Below, one piece after another: positions 7,893 to 17,683 of a stretch of 64,000 bases of DNA. Under the pieces are notes generated by a model. That model saw only the letters and a program-made list of their open reading frames with translations, did no database searches and was not told the DNA's origin. Each line of letters opens with the position of its first letter. Positions within the stretch are counted from its first letter, which is position 1. The stretch is from contig NZ_CP028136.1 of assembly GCF_003024155.1 (NCBI RefSeq), forward strand, positions 3,472,001 to 3,536,000, in the 5' to 3' direction. A program made the position numbers and the translations under genes. The DNA comes from Christiangramia fulva (GTDB taxonomy: Bacteria; Bacteroidota; Bacteroidia; Flavobacteriales; Flavobacteriaceae).

Positions 7893-10259
7893 TCAAATCT
7901 TGAATGATAAAGTCACTCCCGTAGTAGCGGGATTTCCGAGGTGAACTGCTCCAAAGTTATAGCCGTAGCTAATGTATTCTGTGTCAAAAATATTTCGGCC
8001 CCATAGCATGAGCTTAATATCCCGGTAAGAGACACCAATATTGCCATTGTACAGGCTGTACGGCTCCTGCTTTAGATTATTTGCAAGATCGAAATACTGT
8101 TCCCCCAGGTACTTCCATTCTGCACGGGCCGTGAATTCCCAATTCTCATTCAGGCCGAGGTTTGACCGGTATTGTAGAGCGAGCATTGAAGTTACTTCCG
8201 GAGTATAGATCTGCTTGTTATCTTCAAGATTGACTTCCTCGCCATCTTGTGCAATGAGGAGTGATTCATAACCAGCGTCTGTAAAACCAAGATCATAACT
8301 GAATTCCAGGCCGGTGGTCAATAAAGCTTTTAGTTCTACTTCCAGACCTTTACTGGTTAGCTTTCCTGTGTTTCGGGTAACGATAACTCCATCGGGCATG
8401 ACCAGGGTCGGCACCTGTACGTCGGTCACTTCGGTATAAAAAACAGTGGCATTCACCAGCAGCTTAGTCTCCAAAAAGGAATTTTTAGTACCTATTTCAT
8501 AATTATCGCTGAACTCCGGTTGGTATTCGTACAGCGGTGGTTGTGTAGGATCTGCGCTTAAAGGAGTGAGTCCTCCCGCCCTAAAACCGCGACTGTAGGT
8601 AAGGAAGATGAGGTTTTCTTCTGAAAGATCATACGTGAGCCCGGCTTTTGGCGAGAAGGCATTGAAGCTGGCAGTGGCAGTAGTATCCGGCTGATATTCG
8701 AAAAGCGGTTCGGTATCAGAATCCAACTGGTATTCCCCAAGCACAGACTGCTTCTTAAATTCGTGGTCATACCTTAAACCGGCGATCAGACCCAGTTTTT
8801 CTACAACCTGATAATTCAGTTGTCCAAAAAAGGCAATTCCTTTTCCTGTTGCCTCACTTATATTGATGAGGGAATAATTTGTTTCTTCAGATCCCATTAC
8901 CGCAGCATCCTCCCCAAAATGGGTGGCCTGTTTCACCGGACTTTCCTGGTAGAACATATAAGTTCCAGCAGTCCATTCCAGGTCCCTGCCGGGTCCGCTG
9001 GCAGAGGAGAGCCTGAACTCCTGGGTCGCTACTTTCACCGTATTCCAGTCCTTTCCGTAGTCATTGATGATCGACATCGCGTCCAAAGGAGAGAAGTCTG
9101 CATCAATAGGATTTTGGTAATATCTGTAATTCTGCTGGTAGGCAGTCTGTGAGCTAAAGTTGAGGTTTTCCCCTTTATTGTCGATGACCAAAGAAGTATT
9201 AAAGGTGTTGTCTTTCATTGTTGAAAGCTGGTTCTGGTTGAGGGTATAAGGATTTTCCCGCGCGGCCTCGATCCCCATGTTCAAAGGGAAAGCTCCTTCA
9301 TTTTCGGCTGAAAAATGTTTAAGGTTTAAGGTAGCATTCCAGGTAGGGCTAAAAAGGTATTTTAAATAATAATTTCCGGAAAAATTTTGCTGATCATCAT
9401 AACTGGAACCGGTGAACTCATTAGTGTAAAATCCTTCCCTTTCCTCATACAATCCGGCTGCACCAAAAAATAACTTATCAGTTAAGGACGTTCTTATTCC
9501 TGCCATATATCGCTGTTGGTTATAATTTCCCAAACTGGCCTCTCCAAAAATTGTCGTTTCTTTTTGCGGCTCCCGGGTAATAATATTGATTACCCCGCCC
9601 ATAGCATTTCTTCCGTAAAGAGTTCCCTGCGGTCCCCGCAACACTTCTATTCTTTCAATATCAAAGAGCTGGGTGATATAGGTGTCAAGGTTGTACTGAT
9701 TTACTCCGTCTATATAAGTTGCAACGGCAGGATCATAGGAGGTAGTAACAATTCCCCTGATTGAGGTCACGGTTCTTCTATCTCCGGGATCACTGGCGTA
9801 CAGATTCGGCGAAACAGCGGTGAGATCATTTGCATTCTGGATCTGGCTCTGCTTTACATTTTCATAGGACAGGCTTATAATACTCAATGGGATCTCCTGG
9901 ATGCGCTCTTCCCTTTTCTGAGCAGTTACAACTACATCCTTTAAACGCTCCCCTTCGGAAGAGAGAATGATTTCCAGCTCAATTTCTTCGGAATCAATTT
10001 TTACTGTGCGGGTAGTTTCTGAATATCCGCGTTTGCTTACACTAAGGATGTAAGAACCATAAGGCACTGCCGAAAATGAAAAGGTTCCGTCTCCGGAAGT
10101 TTTGGTTTGGAAGGAGGAATTCAGCAGGTTGACCTCTACATTTTCAAGCGGTTCTCCAGATTCTGAAAGAACTTTTCCCGTTAAGCGCCCTCTTTCCTGT
10201 GCGCCTGCGGTCATAGAAATAAGAGAAAAAAATATGCTGAAGAGTAGACAGTGTTTCAT
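7893..10259 (-). CDS. TonB-dependent receptor
   Basis: 788 aa outer-membrane receptor. Order of parts: signal peptide (1-20, AGAQ), carboxypeptidase-regulatory-like domain (about 22-100), plug domain (about 110-230, with the RGPQGTLYGRNAMGGVINI signature) and a beta-barrel ending in hydrophobic FKI. The sequence just before the plug (VVVTAQKREERIQEIPLSI) is typical of the iron/siderophore or small-molecule receptor group. The ligand cannot be told. It is the last gene of the minus-strand operon that starts with the propeller lipoprotein at 15869, 17 bp after the TMEM220-like gene. It could import a substrate or cofactor (perhaps PQQ) for those quinoproteins; this is inference. Confidence 0.92.
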   Translation of the reverse strand: MKHCLLFSIFFSLISMTAGAQERGRLTGKVLSESGEPLENVEVNLLNSSFQTKTSGDGTFSFSAVPYGSYILSVSKRGYSETTRTVKIDSEEIELEIILSSEGERLKDVVVTAQKREERIQEIPLSIISLSYENVKQSQIQNANDLTAVSPNLYASDPGDRRTVTSIRGIVTTSYDPAVATYIDGVNQYNLDTYITQLFDIERIEVLRGPQGTLYGRNAMGGVINIITREPQKETTIFGEASLGNYNQQRYMAGIRTSLTDKLFFGAAGLYEEREGFYTNEFTGSSYDDQQNFSGNYYLKYLFSPTWNATLNLKHFSAENEGAFPLNMGIEAARENPYTLNQNQLSTMKDNTFNTSLVIDNKGENLNFSSQTAYQQNYRYYQNPIDADFSPLDAMSIINDYGKDWNTVKVATQEFRLSSASGPGRDLEWTAGTYMFYQESPVKQATHFGEDAAVMGSEETNYSLINISEATGKGIAFFGQLNYQVVEKLGLIAGLRYDHEFKKQSVLGEYQLDSDTEPLFEYQPDTTATASFNAFSPKAGLTYDLSEENLIFLTYSRGFRAGGLTPLSADPTQPPLYEYQPEFSDNYEIGTKNSFLETKLLVNATVFYTEVTDVQVPTLVMPDGVIVTRNTGKLTSKGLEVELKALLTTGLEFSYDLGFTDAGYESLLIAQDGEEVNLEDNKQIYTPEVTSMLALQYRSNLGLNENWEFTARAEWKYLGEQYFDLANNLKQEPYSLYNGNIGVSYRDIKLMLWGRNIFDTEYISYGYNFGAVHLGNPATTGVTLSFKI

Positions 10260-10276
10260 TACATGGCTTTTAACTT

Positions 10277-10651
10277 CTATTCAATTTTATTTTTACGGAA
10301 GATCAGGTTTAAAAAAAGGGCGAAACTCAGGATGAGTAATCCGAAAAATTCCCGGGTGTACTCGACCCACGGTTTTTCATCTGACATTGATCCGGTAATA
10401 TTTTCAGCACCATGCCTGGTTATCCAGGAGAGAACTCCATCAGGTATAAAGAAAAGATAGAGGGCATATGCAAGGAAAATAAGAATTCCTGCGTAGTGCA
10501 GCATTCTGTTGTCCTTTCTAAATATTGCGAGCAGACAAACAAGGGCTCCATACCCATAGATAACCATCCACAAGAGAGGATCGGGATCATTATATTGTAT
10601 AACGGCAGAAATAGTGAAGATGATTACAAAGAATGCATTAAGAAATTTCAC
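10277..10651 (-). CDS. Transmembrane 220 (TMEM220) family protein
   Basis: 124 aa, four predicted membrane helices, with the conserved N-terminal pattern VIQYNDPDPLLWMVIYG that marks the TMEM220 family. The biochemical function of this family is unknown. It sits in the operon between a small membrane protein and the TonB receptor. Confidence 0.8.
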   Translation of the reverse strand: MKFLNAFFVIIFTISAVIQYNDPDPLLWMVIYGYGALVCLLAIFRKDNRMLHYAGILIFLAYALYLFFIPDGVLSWITRHGAENITGSMSDEKPWVEYTREFFGLLILSFALFLNLIFRKNKIE

Positions 10652-10671
10652 TTTTTGCTATTTAGGATAAT

Positions 10672-11043
10672 CTAATTTTTTTCTTTTTTGTGTTGCTGAT
10701 TCTCCTTATGAAGCGGAGGCGACAGGCGCAACATTTTTCGAATTCCCATTACACTTCCTAACAAACCACCTATCCCACTTCCCACGACGAATCCGAAGAA
10801 AGCTCCCGGCCCGCGATTGCCTGAAGACATCTGCCCGAGGCCCACTACTGCCCAGCTGCCATCGGCAACCATCCAGGCAAGAAAAGCAACAATAAGCCCT
10901 CCCACAATAGCGCCTATTACGGCAAAAGTGAAAATGGAGGGGTGATAAAAAAGCTTGCCGTGAGGATCCCTGTCTGTGGTTTCCAGTACGAGATCGGGAC
11001 CCGGTTTTTTATGCGGCTTATGTTGATTTTTTTCGTGTTCCAT
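10672..11043 (-). CDS. Small membrane protein, unknown function
   Basis: 123 aa from the start at 11043, one base after the stop of the lipoprotein gene. An earlier in-frame start at 11112 would overlap that gene by 68 bp and adds an unlikely leader. The N-terminus is His/Lys-rich and cytoplasmic. Two Gly-rich helices follow (about 45-67 and 85-105), which may pack against each other. The C-terminus is again His/Lys-rich. No family recognised. Confidence 0.7.
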   Translation of the reverse strand: MEHEKNQHKPHKKPGPDLVLETTDRDPHGKLFYHPSIFTFAVIGAIVGGLIVAFLAWMVADGSWAVVGLGQMSSGNRGPGAFFGFVVGSGIGGLLGSVMGIRKMLRLSPPLHKENQQHKKEKN

Positions 11044-11044
11044 A

Positions 11045-12286
11045 TTAATCTTTTTTTTCCTGCAGTATAGGGGCTTTGGGTAAATATGCTGTAGTGTCCA
11101 CGGGAATATCAAAGGGAGATAGCAACCTATCTACCGATTGCTGGGTAGCTGTACTAACAGAGGTAGTGTCACCAATGATCCATGCAAAGTTTAGAATTGT
11201 TTCCTGAGGCCCGGTCTTAAAAGGTTTTACCATTTTTAAATAATCTGCTGTAGGCTTTGGCACGCTATCGGGTTTTACCAGTAGGATAGGACCGTGTTTT
11301 CCCATGTGTCCCAGGACAGCTGCGGGGATCATGTACAGCATATCATCCGGATTTCCGATAATGTAGTTGTGGCCCGCCTGCGCAATTCCCCAACCAAGGG
11401 ATCTGGGAGACCAGTCCCACCACCAGCCCCAGTTGCGGCCAAAGTCTTTGTACCCGGCGTTCACTGAATTGGAGGCGAAGACATTCTTGCCCGCAATTCT
11501 TCGAACCAGTCCGTAGCGGCCCAATTGTTTGGCGACCTTGTCTGAGATGACATCAGAACCTCCGGTCAAATACATGAAAGCGCCAAAATCCCCATACCTT
11601 CTCTCCAGAATATCTTTGGTAGCCTGGGGAATGGAATCTTTATACACCCAGGCAAAACCTTTTCCCATATGGGCATTCCAGCCCATTGCACCAATTCCGT
11701 GCTCAATTCCTTTAGGATGGTCTATGGCCGAAATGATCACCTCATCGGGATGATCGGCTTTCAATGCTGCCTGCCACCTGTCAAGCACAGAGGCAAGTTG
11801 TATAGGGTCTTCTTCATAAAAGGTACGCACCCTATAGCCCAGGATTTCCCTTACTTTTTCTACCTCCTTCGCCGGAACATTGACAGCATAGACATCTGTT
11901 CGTTCATCCTGTAGGACACCATCGGGTTTAAGCCGCTTCATTTCCCGCAGCGTTTGCTCTGAGACTGTATTGTCCTGTGAAAGGTATAGCATAGGGGCAT
12001 TGACAGGCATATGAGTGATACGGTGCATAGCAGTAAAAGCTATCTGTTCGTCCTGGGGAACTAAAATAATGGCTCCAACTGCATTATCTTCCCTGGTGGC
12101 GGGATACACCGTTTGAGTCAAGAGAATTGCCTGTTCTTCCGGATTACTTCCCGGCAGTCGAACTGTATACGCAGTGGCCGTAGCTTCCTGTTGTAAAGGA
12201 TGGCTGCCACCGCCAGGTCCCCCTTCGGTATTTCCGCAGGAGATCAACAGGCTTCCTATTAAGATGCTACAAATATATTTTATCAT
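11045..12286 (-). CDS. Lipoprotein with cell-wall-binding-repeat-2-like domains
   Basis: 413 aa with a lipobox (LLISC) at about residues 13-17. The body shows the rhythm of CW_binding_2 repeats (Pfam PF04122), such as GPILLVKPDSVPKPTADYL, GGSDVISDKVAKQL and RRIAGKNVFASN. This family is best known from Gram-positive and archaeal cell-surface proteins; its use in a Bacteroidetes lipoprotein is unusual. A Trp-rich stretch (about 270-290, GWWWDWSP) is an additional feature. It overlaps the next upstream gene by 4 bp, so the two are translationally coupled, and that protein also carries CWB2-like sequence. Location is expected to be outer membrane or periplasmic face. The function is unknown. Confidence 0.75.
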   Translation of the reverse strand: MIKYICSILIGSLLISCGNTEGGPGGGSHPLQQEATATAYTVRLPGSNPEEQAILLTQTVYPATREDNAVGAIILVPQDEQIAFTAMHRITHMPVNAPMLYLSQDNTVSEQTLREMKRLKPDGVLQDERTDVYAVNVPAKEVEKVREILGYRVRTFYEEDPIQLASVLDRWQAALKADHPDEVIISAIDHPKGIEHGIGAMGWNAHMGKGFAWVYKDSIPQATKDILERRYGDFGAFMYLTGGSDVISDKVAKQLGRYGLVRRIAGKNVFASNSVNAGYKDFGRNWGWWWDWSPRSLGWGIAQAGHNYIIGNPDDMLYMIPAAVLGHMGKHGPILLVKPDSVPKPTADYLKMVKPFKTGPQETILNFAWIIGDTTSVSTATQQSVDRLLSPFDIPVDTTAYLPKAPILQEKKD

Positions 12287-13902
12287 ACATTTCCCGGTTT
12301 TAATTGTTTTTTAATCAGCAGCCAATTGATGGGCCAGGCAATAAGGAATCCAACAAAAGATGCGAGCCACATACTGGCGAACCAAAGGACATCATCTTCC
12401 TTAGGCATCATGGGGATTTTGTTCATGAGCATGAACCAGGAAGTGGTCATCATTCCTAAACTCACTGCCAGCATGCTGAGGGCAGTAGTGATAAAGGCCA
12501 TTTTTGAGACCTGTTTATTTGACATACCCGGCATCATGCTTTTCTTCATCGGATATTGAACAAGTGCCCAGGCAATAAGTACGGCAAAAACGTACATGGC
12601 GATCATCATGATTGGCATTCCCGCCCCCAGCCAAAAGAACGGACCTTCCATGCCCTCTCCAAAGAAAAGTGGAAAGCCGAACCATACCAGGATAAAACCT
12701 ACCACGATCATTAAATTGGCTCCATAACCAAATCCCATAGCGGTTGCTGTGGCACTTTGCTGGTTGTGAGACCTGATCCATCTCCAGTCTCCTTTTTCGA
12801 CTTCTTTGGCGGGTCTCCTGTAGGAGTTTATATATAGTACGGGACCAAGAATTGGGAGTAGTAAAGAAGCAAGGGCCCAGGATATTTTTATCGGCATTTT
12901 GACCATGGGGAGGGTATACATTGAATGAATCCACACGAAAAGGGCCGAGGCAATTCCCCATATCACCAATATCACCAATAAGGCTTCCATATCACCTAAA
13001 GCTACAGGGCCCATACTCGCATATTCTGCTTTCTCCACGGCAAAATCCATACGCCCCTGGGCTGCATAGCTAATCCGGTTACTTACGATCCAAAAATGAC
13101 GAAAGGGTCCTTCAGACGGAGTGACAAACCAGTCAGATCTTTGGGCAAAAGCATAACGATCCAACTCTCCTGAAATACCGCCATCTTCCTCGGCATATAA
13201 TAAAGTGGCGTTATTACTCCGTGCGTAACTAAGAGCTGCCAGTCCCAGTAAGGCATCATCGGGTGTAGTGAGCACGTAATGAAAATATCCGTTGTCACGA
13301 TCCACTTCCCGACCCCATCCAAATTCAGCTTCTTCATCACGATATTCGGCAAGTTTTAGCGCCAGTTGTTGAGGCGAGCTGGCTGTGACCCTCTCTGCTT
13401 CCGCAAAATCATCGAGTTCAGGAATTATATCTGTAGAACCTATAACGAAGGCTTTTTTGTTTTCCAGGTGCTCTTTACTTCCGGAGAGTTGTCCATTTTC
13501 ATAGAATAGAACCGGGGAGCCATTGAAGTAGGCGTAGTAGAGTGCCGGAAGCGCCCATTCCAGGGCTTCTTTTCCCCCTCCGGGTACAATGATCACATTT
13601 TTTGCTTCAGGGTCCACTTGCAGGGATTGAGAAAAAAAGGTCTGCCAGTTCTTTTCAGAAGGGGACATCTCTGCCGTCTTGGCCTCTTCATAGGGAATCG
13701 CAGTCTTGAGGTAAGCATGAAGATCTGCGGCACCGGCATTGACCAATCGGGTCACATTTTTGGTATGAGCCATTAACCTTCCTTCTTCAGCGCCAGATTC
13801 AGACCAGGGAGAGACCTCCAGCTCTTCCTTTATCAGGTTGGTCAATCCAAAGCCGAGAACGAAAACGACAATAAAAGCTACTACAGGATAGGTCCACTTC
13901 AT
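12283..13902 (-). CDS. Membrane protein with CWB2-like ectodomain and DUF4396-like helices
   Basis: 539 aa. One N-terminal helix (about 5-25) is followed by a roughly 270-residue soluble part with alternating VIIVPGGGKEALEWALPAL and VLTTPDDALLGLAALSYA segments that resemble CW_binding_2 repeats. The C-terminal half has about six helices. Its last part (MMPGMSNKQVSKMAF through the end) resembles DUF4396, a Met-rich membrane domain. Met and His pairs in the helices hint at a metal such as copper, but this is inference. Coupled by a 4-bp overlap to the CWB2-like lipoprotein gene downstream, so the two may form a complex across the envelope. Confidence 0.72.
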   Translation of the reverse strand: MKWTYPVVAFIVVFVLGFGLTNLIKEELEVSPWSESGAEEGRLMAHTKNVTRLVNAGAADLHAYLKTAIPYEEAKTAEMSPSEKNWQTFFSQSLQVDPEAKNVIIVPGGGKEALEWALPALYYAYFNGSPVLFYENGQLSGSKEHLENKKAFVIGSTDIIPELDDFAEAERVTASSPQQLALKLAEYRDEEAEFGWGREVDRDNGYFHYVLTTPDDALLGLAALSYARSNNATLLYAEEDGGISGELDRYAFAQRSDWFVTPSEGPFRHFWIVSNRISYAAQGRMDFAVEKAEYASMGPVALGDMEALLVILVIWGIASALFVWIHSMYTLPMVKMPIKISWALASLLLPILGPVLYINSYRRPAKEVEKGDWRWIRSHNQQSATATAMGFGYGANLMIVVGFILVWFGFPLFFGEGMEGPFFWLGAGMPIMMIAMYVFAVLIAWALVQYPMKKSMMPGMSNKQVSKMAFITTALSMLAVSLGMMTTSWFMLMNKIPMMPKEDDVLWFASMWLASFVGFLIAWPINWLLIKKQLKPGNV

Positions 13903-13911
13903 AGTTTTGTT

Positions 13912-14250
13912 TTAAGGTAATACGTAGGTTAGCAGCCAGAAAAATCCGAACAGACCAATTAGCCCGTACATCATGGCGAGGGCTTTTTTGGTGGCCATAT
14001 CTCTTTTACCGAACAGGATCAAAAGGCCCGGAATCATTGCTATTCCAAAGATGACGAGTATGTTATAATGTTTTTCTACTTTTTCTGTGGCCAATGCGTA
14101 AATGATGAGGGCGACTACTCCCAGAATAACCATGATCAAATGGATCATCCAGGTCATCCTGGGTACTTTCATGTTCATGCTGAGGTGGGTAAAGGCCATA
14201 AAGCCGAATACTACACCTATGAATAATAAGATCGTAGCGGTTAGTTCCAT
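13912..14250 (-). CDS. Four-helix membrane protein, unknown function
   Basis: 112 aa, nearly all hydrophobic, with four predicted membrane helices (about 3-24, 34-54, 64-83, 91-110). No family recognised. It starts one base before the propeller lipoprotein stop and ends 9 bp before the DUF4396-like gene, so it is clearly in the operon. Confidence 0.75.
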   Translation of the reverse strand: MELTATILLFIGVVFGFMAFTHLSMNMKVPRMTWMIHLIMVILGVVALIIYALATEKVEKHYNILVIFGIAMIPGLLILFGKRDMATKKALAMMYGLIGLFGFFWLLTYVLP

Positions 14251-14251
14251 A

Positions 14252-15869
14252 TTATTTCTTGCTTACTTTCCAAATTACGCCGGTAAAAGGATGTGCGTTC
14301 ATACCCGTATCGTCAAACTCAACAACGCCGAAGTCGACTATATAAAGATTGCCTTCTTTGTCCCATTCCAGCTGAATGGGCCTTTCCAGGCCACCTCCTT
14401 GATCAGCCGAGGCCGGCAGCCCTGATTTGTTGTAGATAAAGTCTGTAGCTTTCCCTGTAGAAAGATTGACTTGCTGTACCTTGAAACCCGGCCAGTTGTA
14501 TTTGACATCTTCTGGCGCCTCAGATTCAGGTGGTACTCCTGGAGGCCGGTTGGGGTGGAATTTCTCACCTTTAAAAACCGGTACTATGGTACCAAATTCG
14601 GCTACAAGTATATTTGTTTCAGGAATATTCATATTTCCACGGCCAAAGACCATTCCCTGTGTCGCCGAATGTGAGGATAACTTGGCGAGGGGCTGTCTTG
14701 GTCTGTCTTTCCCCTTTAACAACTTTTTATGGGTTTCGGGTGTAAGTACAAATTTTCTTTCCTCCTTTTTCACGCCGAAGCGCTCATTGGTAATAGGAAG
14801 CCCGCTATAGAAGTCGGGCCAGCCATACCACTCATCCTGTACTACCTCATAAATAGGTTCCCAGTCAAACATTAGCCCTCTTGGCGGCATTGGGTTTGCA
14901 CTGTTCATCGTTGTAATAAGTCTGCCGTCGGGGCTAAAACGGTAACCAAAACTACTGCGCAAGCCCCAGGCAATTCTCTTTATGTCAGATCCATCCAGGT
15001 TGCTTACAAAGAAAGCTCCATTAGCTATTTTTTCTCCCGGTACCACTTGTCCGGCTGTGGTCGTATCCCCCAGAGCGGAATAGGCGCCGGTCCTGATCGA
15101 ATCGGCCTCAGTGAGTTTAACTTTAGAGGTAGGAACCCAGAAATTTTGTCCGGTAAGGGTAACATCCTCTCCGGGGATTTCCCTTGCTTCGGGCTTATTA
15201 AACTGGTCGATCACCCGCACCCAATGGGCTTCAATAACTCCGCTATTTCCCTGGGTGGAAAGGAACCAGTACATTTTATCGTCTTTAAATATGGGCTTGG
15301 CGTTGAGGAATTCTCCCCAGGAAGGCAGACCGTTAATTATCGTTTCAAATTCTCCTGTTTCAAGATTATAAACTGAATATCTACTGCGGTGGGAAACGTA
15401 CAGGTTTCCTTTGTAGAAGGTAACTCCGGTGACAGGAGGGATCAACCCTTCTTCCATGTCTTCGGAAGAATCTTCTTCCTTAATCTCTGTCATGGGTACC
15501 ACCTGGTCAAAAAACACTTCGGGTTTTTTATTGGGGGCGACCTTTAAAATTCGCGCTTCGGGAGCTCTTGGTGGTTTGGTGCCATAGGTGTGGCCGCCGG
15601 CCTCGGCGATATAGTAATTTCCATTCTCATCAAAAGTGATGTCCACAGGATAGGTGAGACCTTCTACGAGCGCTTCGATCTTATATCCCTCGGGTACGGC
15701 AATATCTGTTGCATTTACTTCTCGTTGTCCAGGCTGGGAAATCTCAGAAATAACTTCCTCTTCGTCTCCTCTTTCTTCTTCGGCTTTTTTACAGGAAAAG
15801 ACCAGGAAAAGAAGAATGAAAAAAAACCAGGAAAAGAAGAATGAAAAAAAATGGGGAAAATTTCTTCAT
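14252..15869 (-). pseudogene. Beta-propeller (PQQ sugar dehydrogenase-like) lipoprotein, signal peptide frameshifted
   Basis: The body (14252 to about 15790) encodes a propeller of the quinoprotein/NHL type with VPGEKIANGAF, GLRSSFGYRFSPDG and similar blades, about 460 residues. The only convincing start is the ATG at 15869, which opens a lipoprotein signal peptide. A 25-bp tandem duplication (15802-15851) shifts the frame, and the leader ends at TAA after 26 codons. With one repeat unit removed, the leader reads straight into a lipobox (LVFSCKK) and the propeller. The GTG at 15646 is the only other start and would lack a signal and part of the first blade. It may be a null allele, a reversible switch or an assembly error. 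First gene of the seven-gene operon. Confidence 0.8.
15802..15851. repeat. 25-bp perfect tandem duplication
   Basis: Two identical 25-base units, 15802-15826 and 15827-15851. Each begins CCAGGAAAAG on the + strand and ends in a run of eight A. 25 is not a multiple of three, so copy number sets the reading frame of the lipoprotein leader on the minus strand. Confidence 0.95.
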
Positions 15870-16121
15870 TGTCTTTAATGATTGGTTCGCTATTTAAAGG
15901 TAAGGACGAAGCAGAAGCTGAACAAAAGCCTTAACAAGTTTTCACAGAAGATTATGATGCCTTTTAGATATTGAACGCCAGCAATGAAAGGAGGTGCTTT
16001 TACAATAAACTTAAGAAAATAATTGTTCACTAATTGTAATTTCGAATGAGGGAGATTAATTCCATGGGTTTTCTTTTTCCTGTTGCGAATTTCTCCACTA
16101 TTTATCCAAAATCTGTTTAGA

Positions 16122-17441
16122 ATGAATGATTATAAGAAAAACAGCTTAAGTCTTGGTAATGCCGTAGCCATGGGAACAGGTGTAATGATAGGTGCCGGTA
16201 TTTTTGCTTTACTGGGGCAGGTGGCTGAACTTTCGGGAGAATATTTTGCTCTTTCCTTTGTAGTGGGCGGTATAATTTCTGGTTTTAGCGCCTATTCCTA
16301 TGTGAAGATGGCGAAGGCATATCCGTCTGCAGGGGGTATTGCTATGTTTCTTCAAAAAGCTTACGGAAAAGGCACTATCACAGCTTCCGCAGCACTTTTG
16401 ATGGCTTTTTCAATGATCCTTAATGAAAGTCTTGTGGCGAGAACCTTTGGATCTTATGCAATGCAGCTATTCGATGGTGGCGAAGACAGTTTTTGGGTGC
16501 CGGTATTAGCTGTGGCTCTTTTAGTGGTTGCATTTATTATTAATATTTTAGGTAACAAAGTCATCGGAAAAACCGCAATGACTACTGCTGCAATAAAGAT
16601 TGGAGGAATCCTGATTTTTGCAATTGGAGCACTTTGGGCAGCAGATTTTGCCGTAGGTTCAGCCTTGCCCTCTTCTGCACCCACTAATTCCTTGACTGAT
16701 TACATTGCTTCTTTAGCGCTTTCGATTCTTGCGTACAAAGGTTTTACCACCATCACCAACAGTGGAGGTGAAATTGTGAATCCGAAGAAAAATATCGGGA
16801 AGGCAATTATTTACTCGCTGATAATATGTGGGGTAGTATATTTTCTTACCGCATTAGCCGTGGGTGCCAATCTGGAGATATCAGAAATCATAATAGCGAA
16901 AGACTACTCCCTGGCCGAAGCAGCAAGGCCTTTGTTTGGGAATTGGGGACTTAATTTTACAGTAGGAATAGCACTGGTTGCAACAATAACAGGGGTGATA
17001 TTTAGTGTTTTTGCTGTATCTCGTATGACCGCTATGCTGACTAACATGAAACTGGTACCACATTCTCATTTTGGAATGAAAGGTAATATCCAACAGCATA
17101 TGTTGATTTATGTTATTGTAATTTCAATTGCACTGACCGTGCTCTTTGACCTCTCGGGAATTGCGGCAATGGGTGCCATTTTTTACCTGATCATGGATAT
17201 GATTATCCACGTGGGGGTTTTAAATCGCATGCGAGAGGAAGTGCAGGCGAATCGATTTGTGGTAATAACTGCTATTGTACTAGATGCGGTGGTCCTCATC
17301 GGTTTTGTGTGGGTGAAAATTCAAACCAATCTCACCGTGATCCTTGTCTCTTTAGCACTCATCCTGATCACGTTTGTGGGAGAAAAATTGTTCTTAAAGG
17401 GAAAGGGGACAGATGAGGACGAAGATTCATCCGGTCATTGA
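16122..17441 (+). CDS. APC-superfamily amino acid permease
   Basis: About 439 aa from the ATG at 16122, a better start than the upstream TTG at 16083 because it begins right before the first helix. Twelve predicted membrane helices. Helix 1 has the unwound Gly-rich motif GVMIGAGIFALLG that binds the substrate amino group in APC transporters. The substrate is probably an amino acid, not identifiable from sequence. Monocistronic, divergent from the propeller lipoprotein operon, and followed by a hairpin. Confidence 0.88.
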   Translation: MNDYKKNSLSLGNAVAMGTGVMIGAGIFALLGQVAELSGEYFALSFVVGGIISGFSAYSYVKMAKAYPSAGGIAMFLQKAYGKGTITASAALLMAFSMILNESLVARTFGSYAMQLFDGGEDSFWVPVLAVALLVVAFIINILGNKVIGKTAMTTAAIKIGGILIFAIGALWAADFAVGSALPSSAPTNSLTDYIASLALSILAYKGFTTITNSGGEIVNPKKNIGKAIIYSLIICGVVYFLTALAVGANLEISEIIIAKDYSLAEAARPLFGNWGLNFTVGIALVATITGVIFSVFAVSRMTAMLTNMKLVPHSHFGMKGNIQQHMLIYVIVISIALTVLFDLSGIAAMGAIFYLIMDMIIHVGVLNRMREEVQANRFVVITAIVLDAVVLIGFVWVKIQTNLTVILVSLALILITFVGEKLFLKGKGTDEDEDSSGH

Positions 17442-17492
17442 AGCTAAGAAATATTTTTGTAATCTTTTGGAATGGGTTCTACAACGAAAAAT

Positions 17493-17523
17493 AAAAGCCG
17501 AAGATTTCAGATCTTCAGCTTTT
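17493..17523. terminator. Terminator hairpin after the permease gene
   Basis: AAAAGC-C-GAAGAT, loop TTCAG, ATCTTC-A-GCTTTT: 12 paired bases with one internal mismatch. The A-rich and T-rich ends make it usable in both directions. Confidence 0.6.
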
Positions 17524-17683
17524 ATCAATTCCAAAAGAGACAGTTCAAATTTTTTTCAGCCCGGTTGTATAACTTATGATCTCGGCTTTTTTCCTCTATA
17601 GAAAAATAGGCATCTGGATGAAGCGATGTATAGGAATCTATAGGCATTTCTCCCTCTGCTGTCTGGCTGACAACACCCGAATT

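Noticed and set aside
15647..15869. GTG at 15646 as a genuine start of the propeller protein
   Set aside because: It would remove the signal and part of the first blade, while the upstream lipobox is perfect once one repeat unit is removed.
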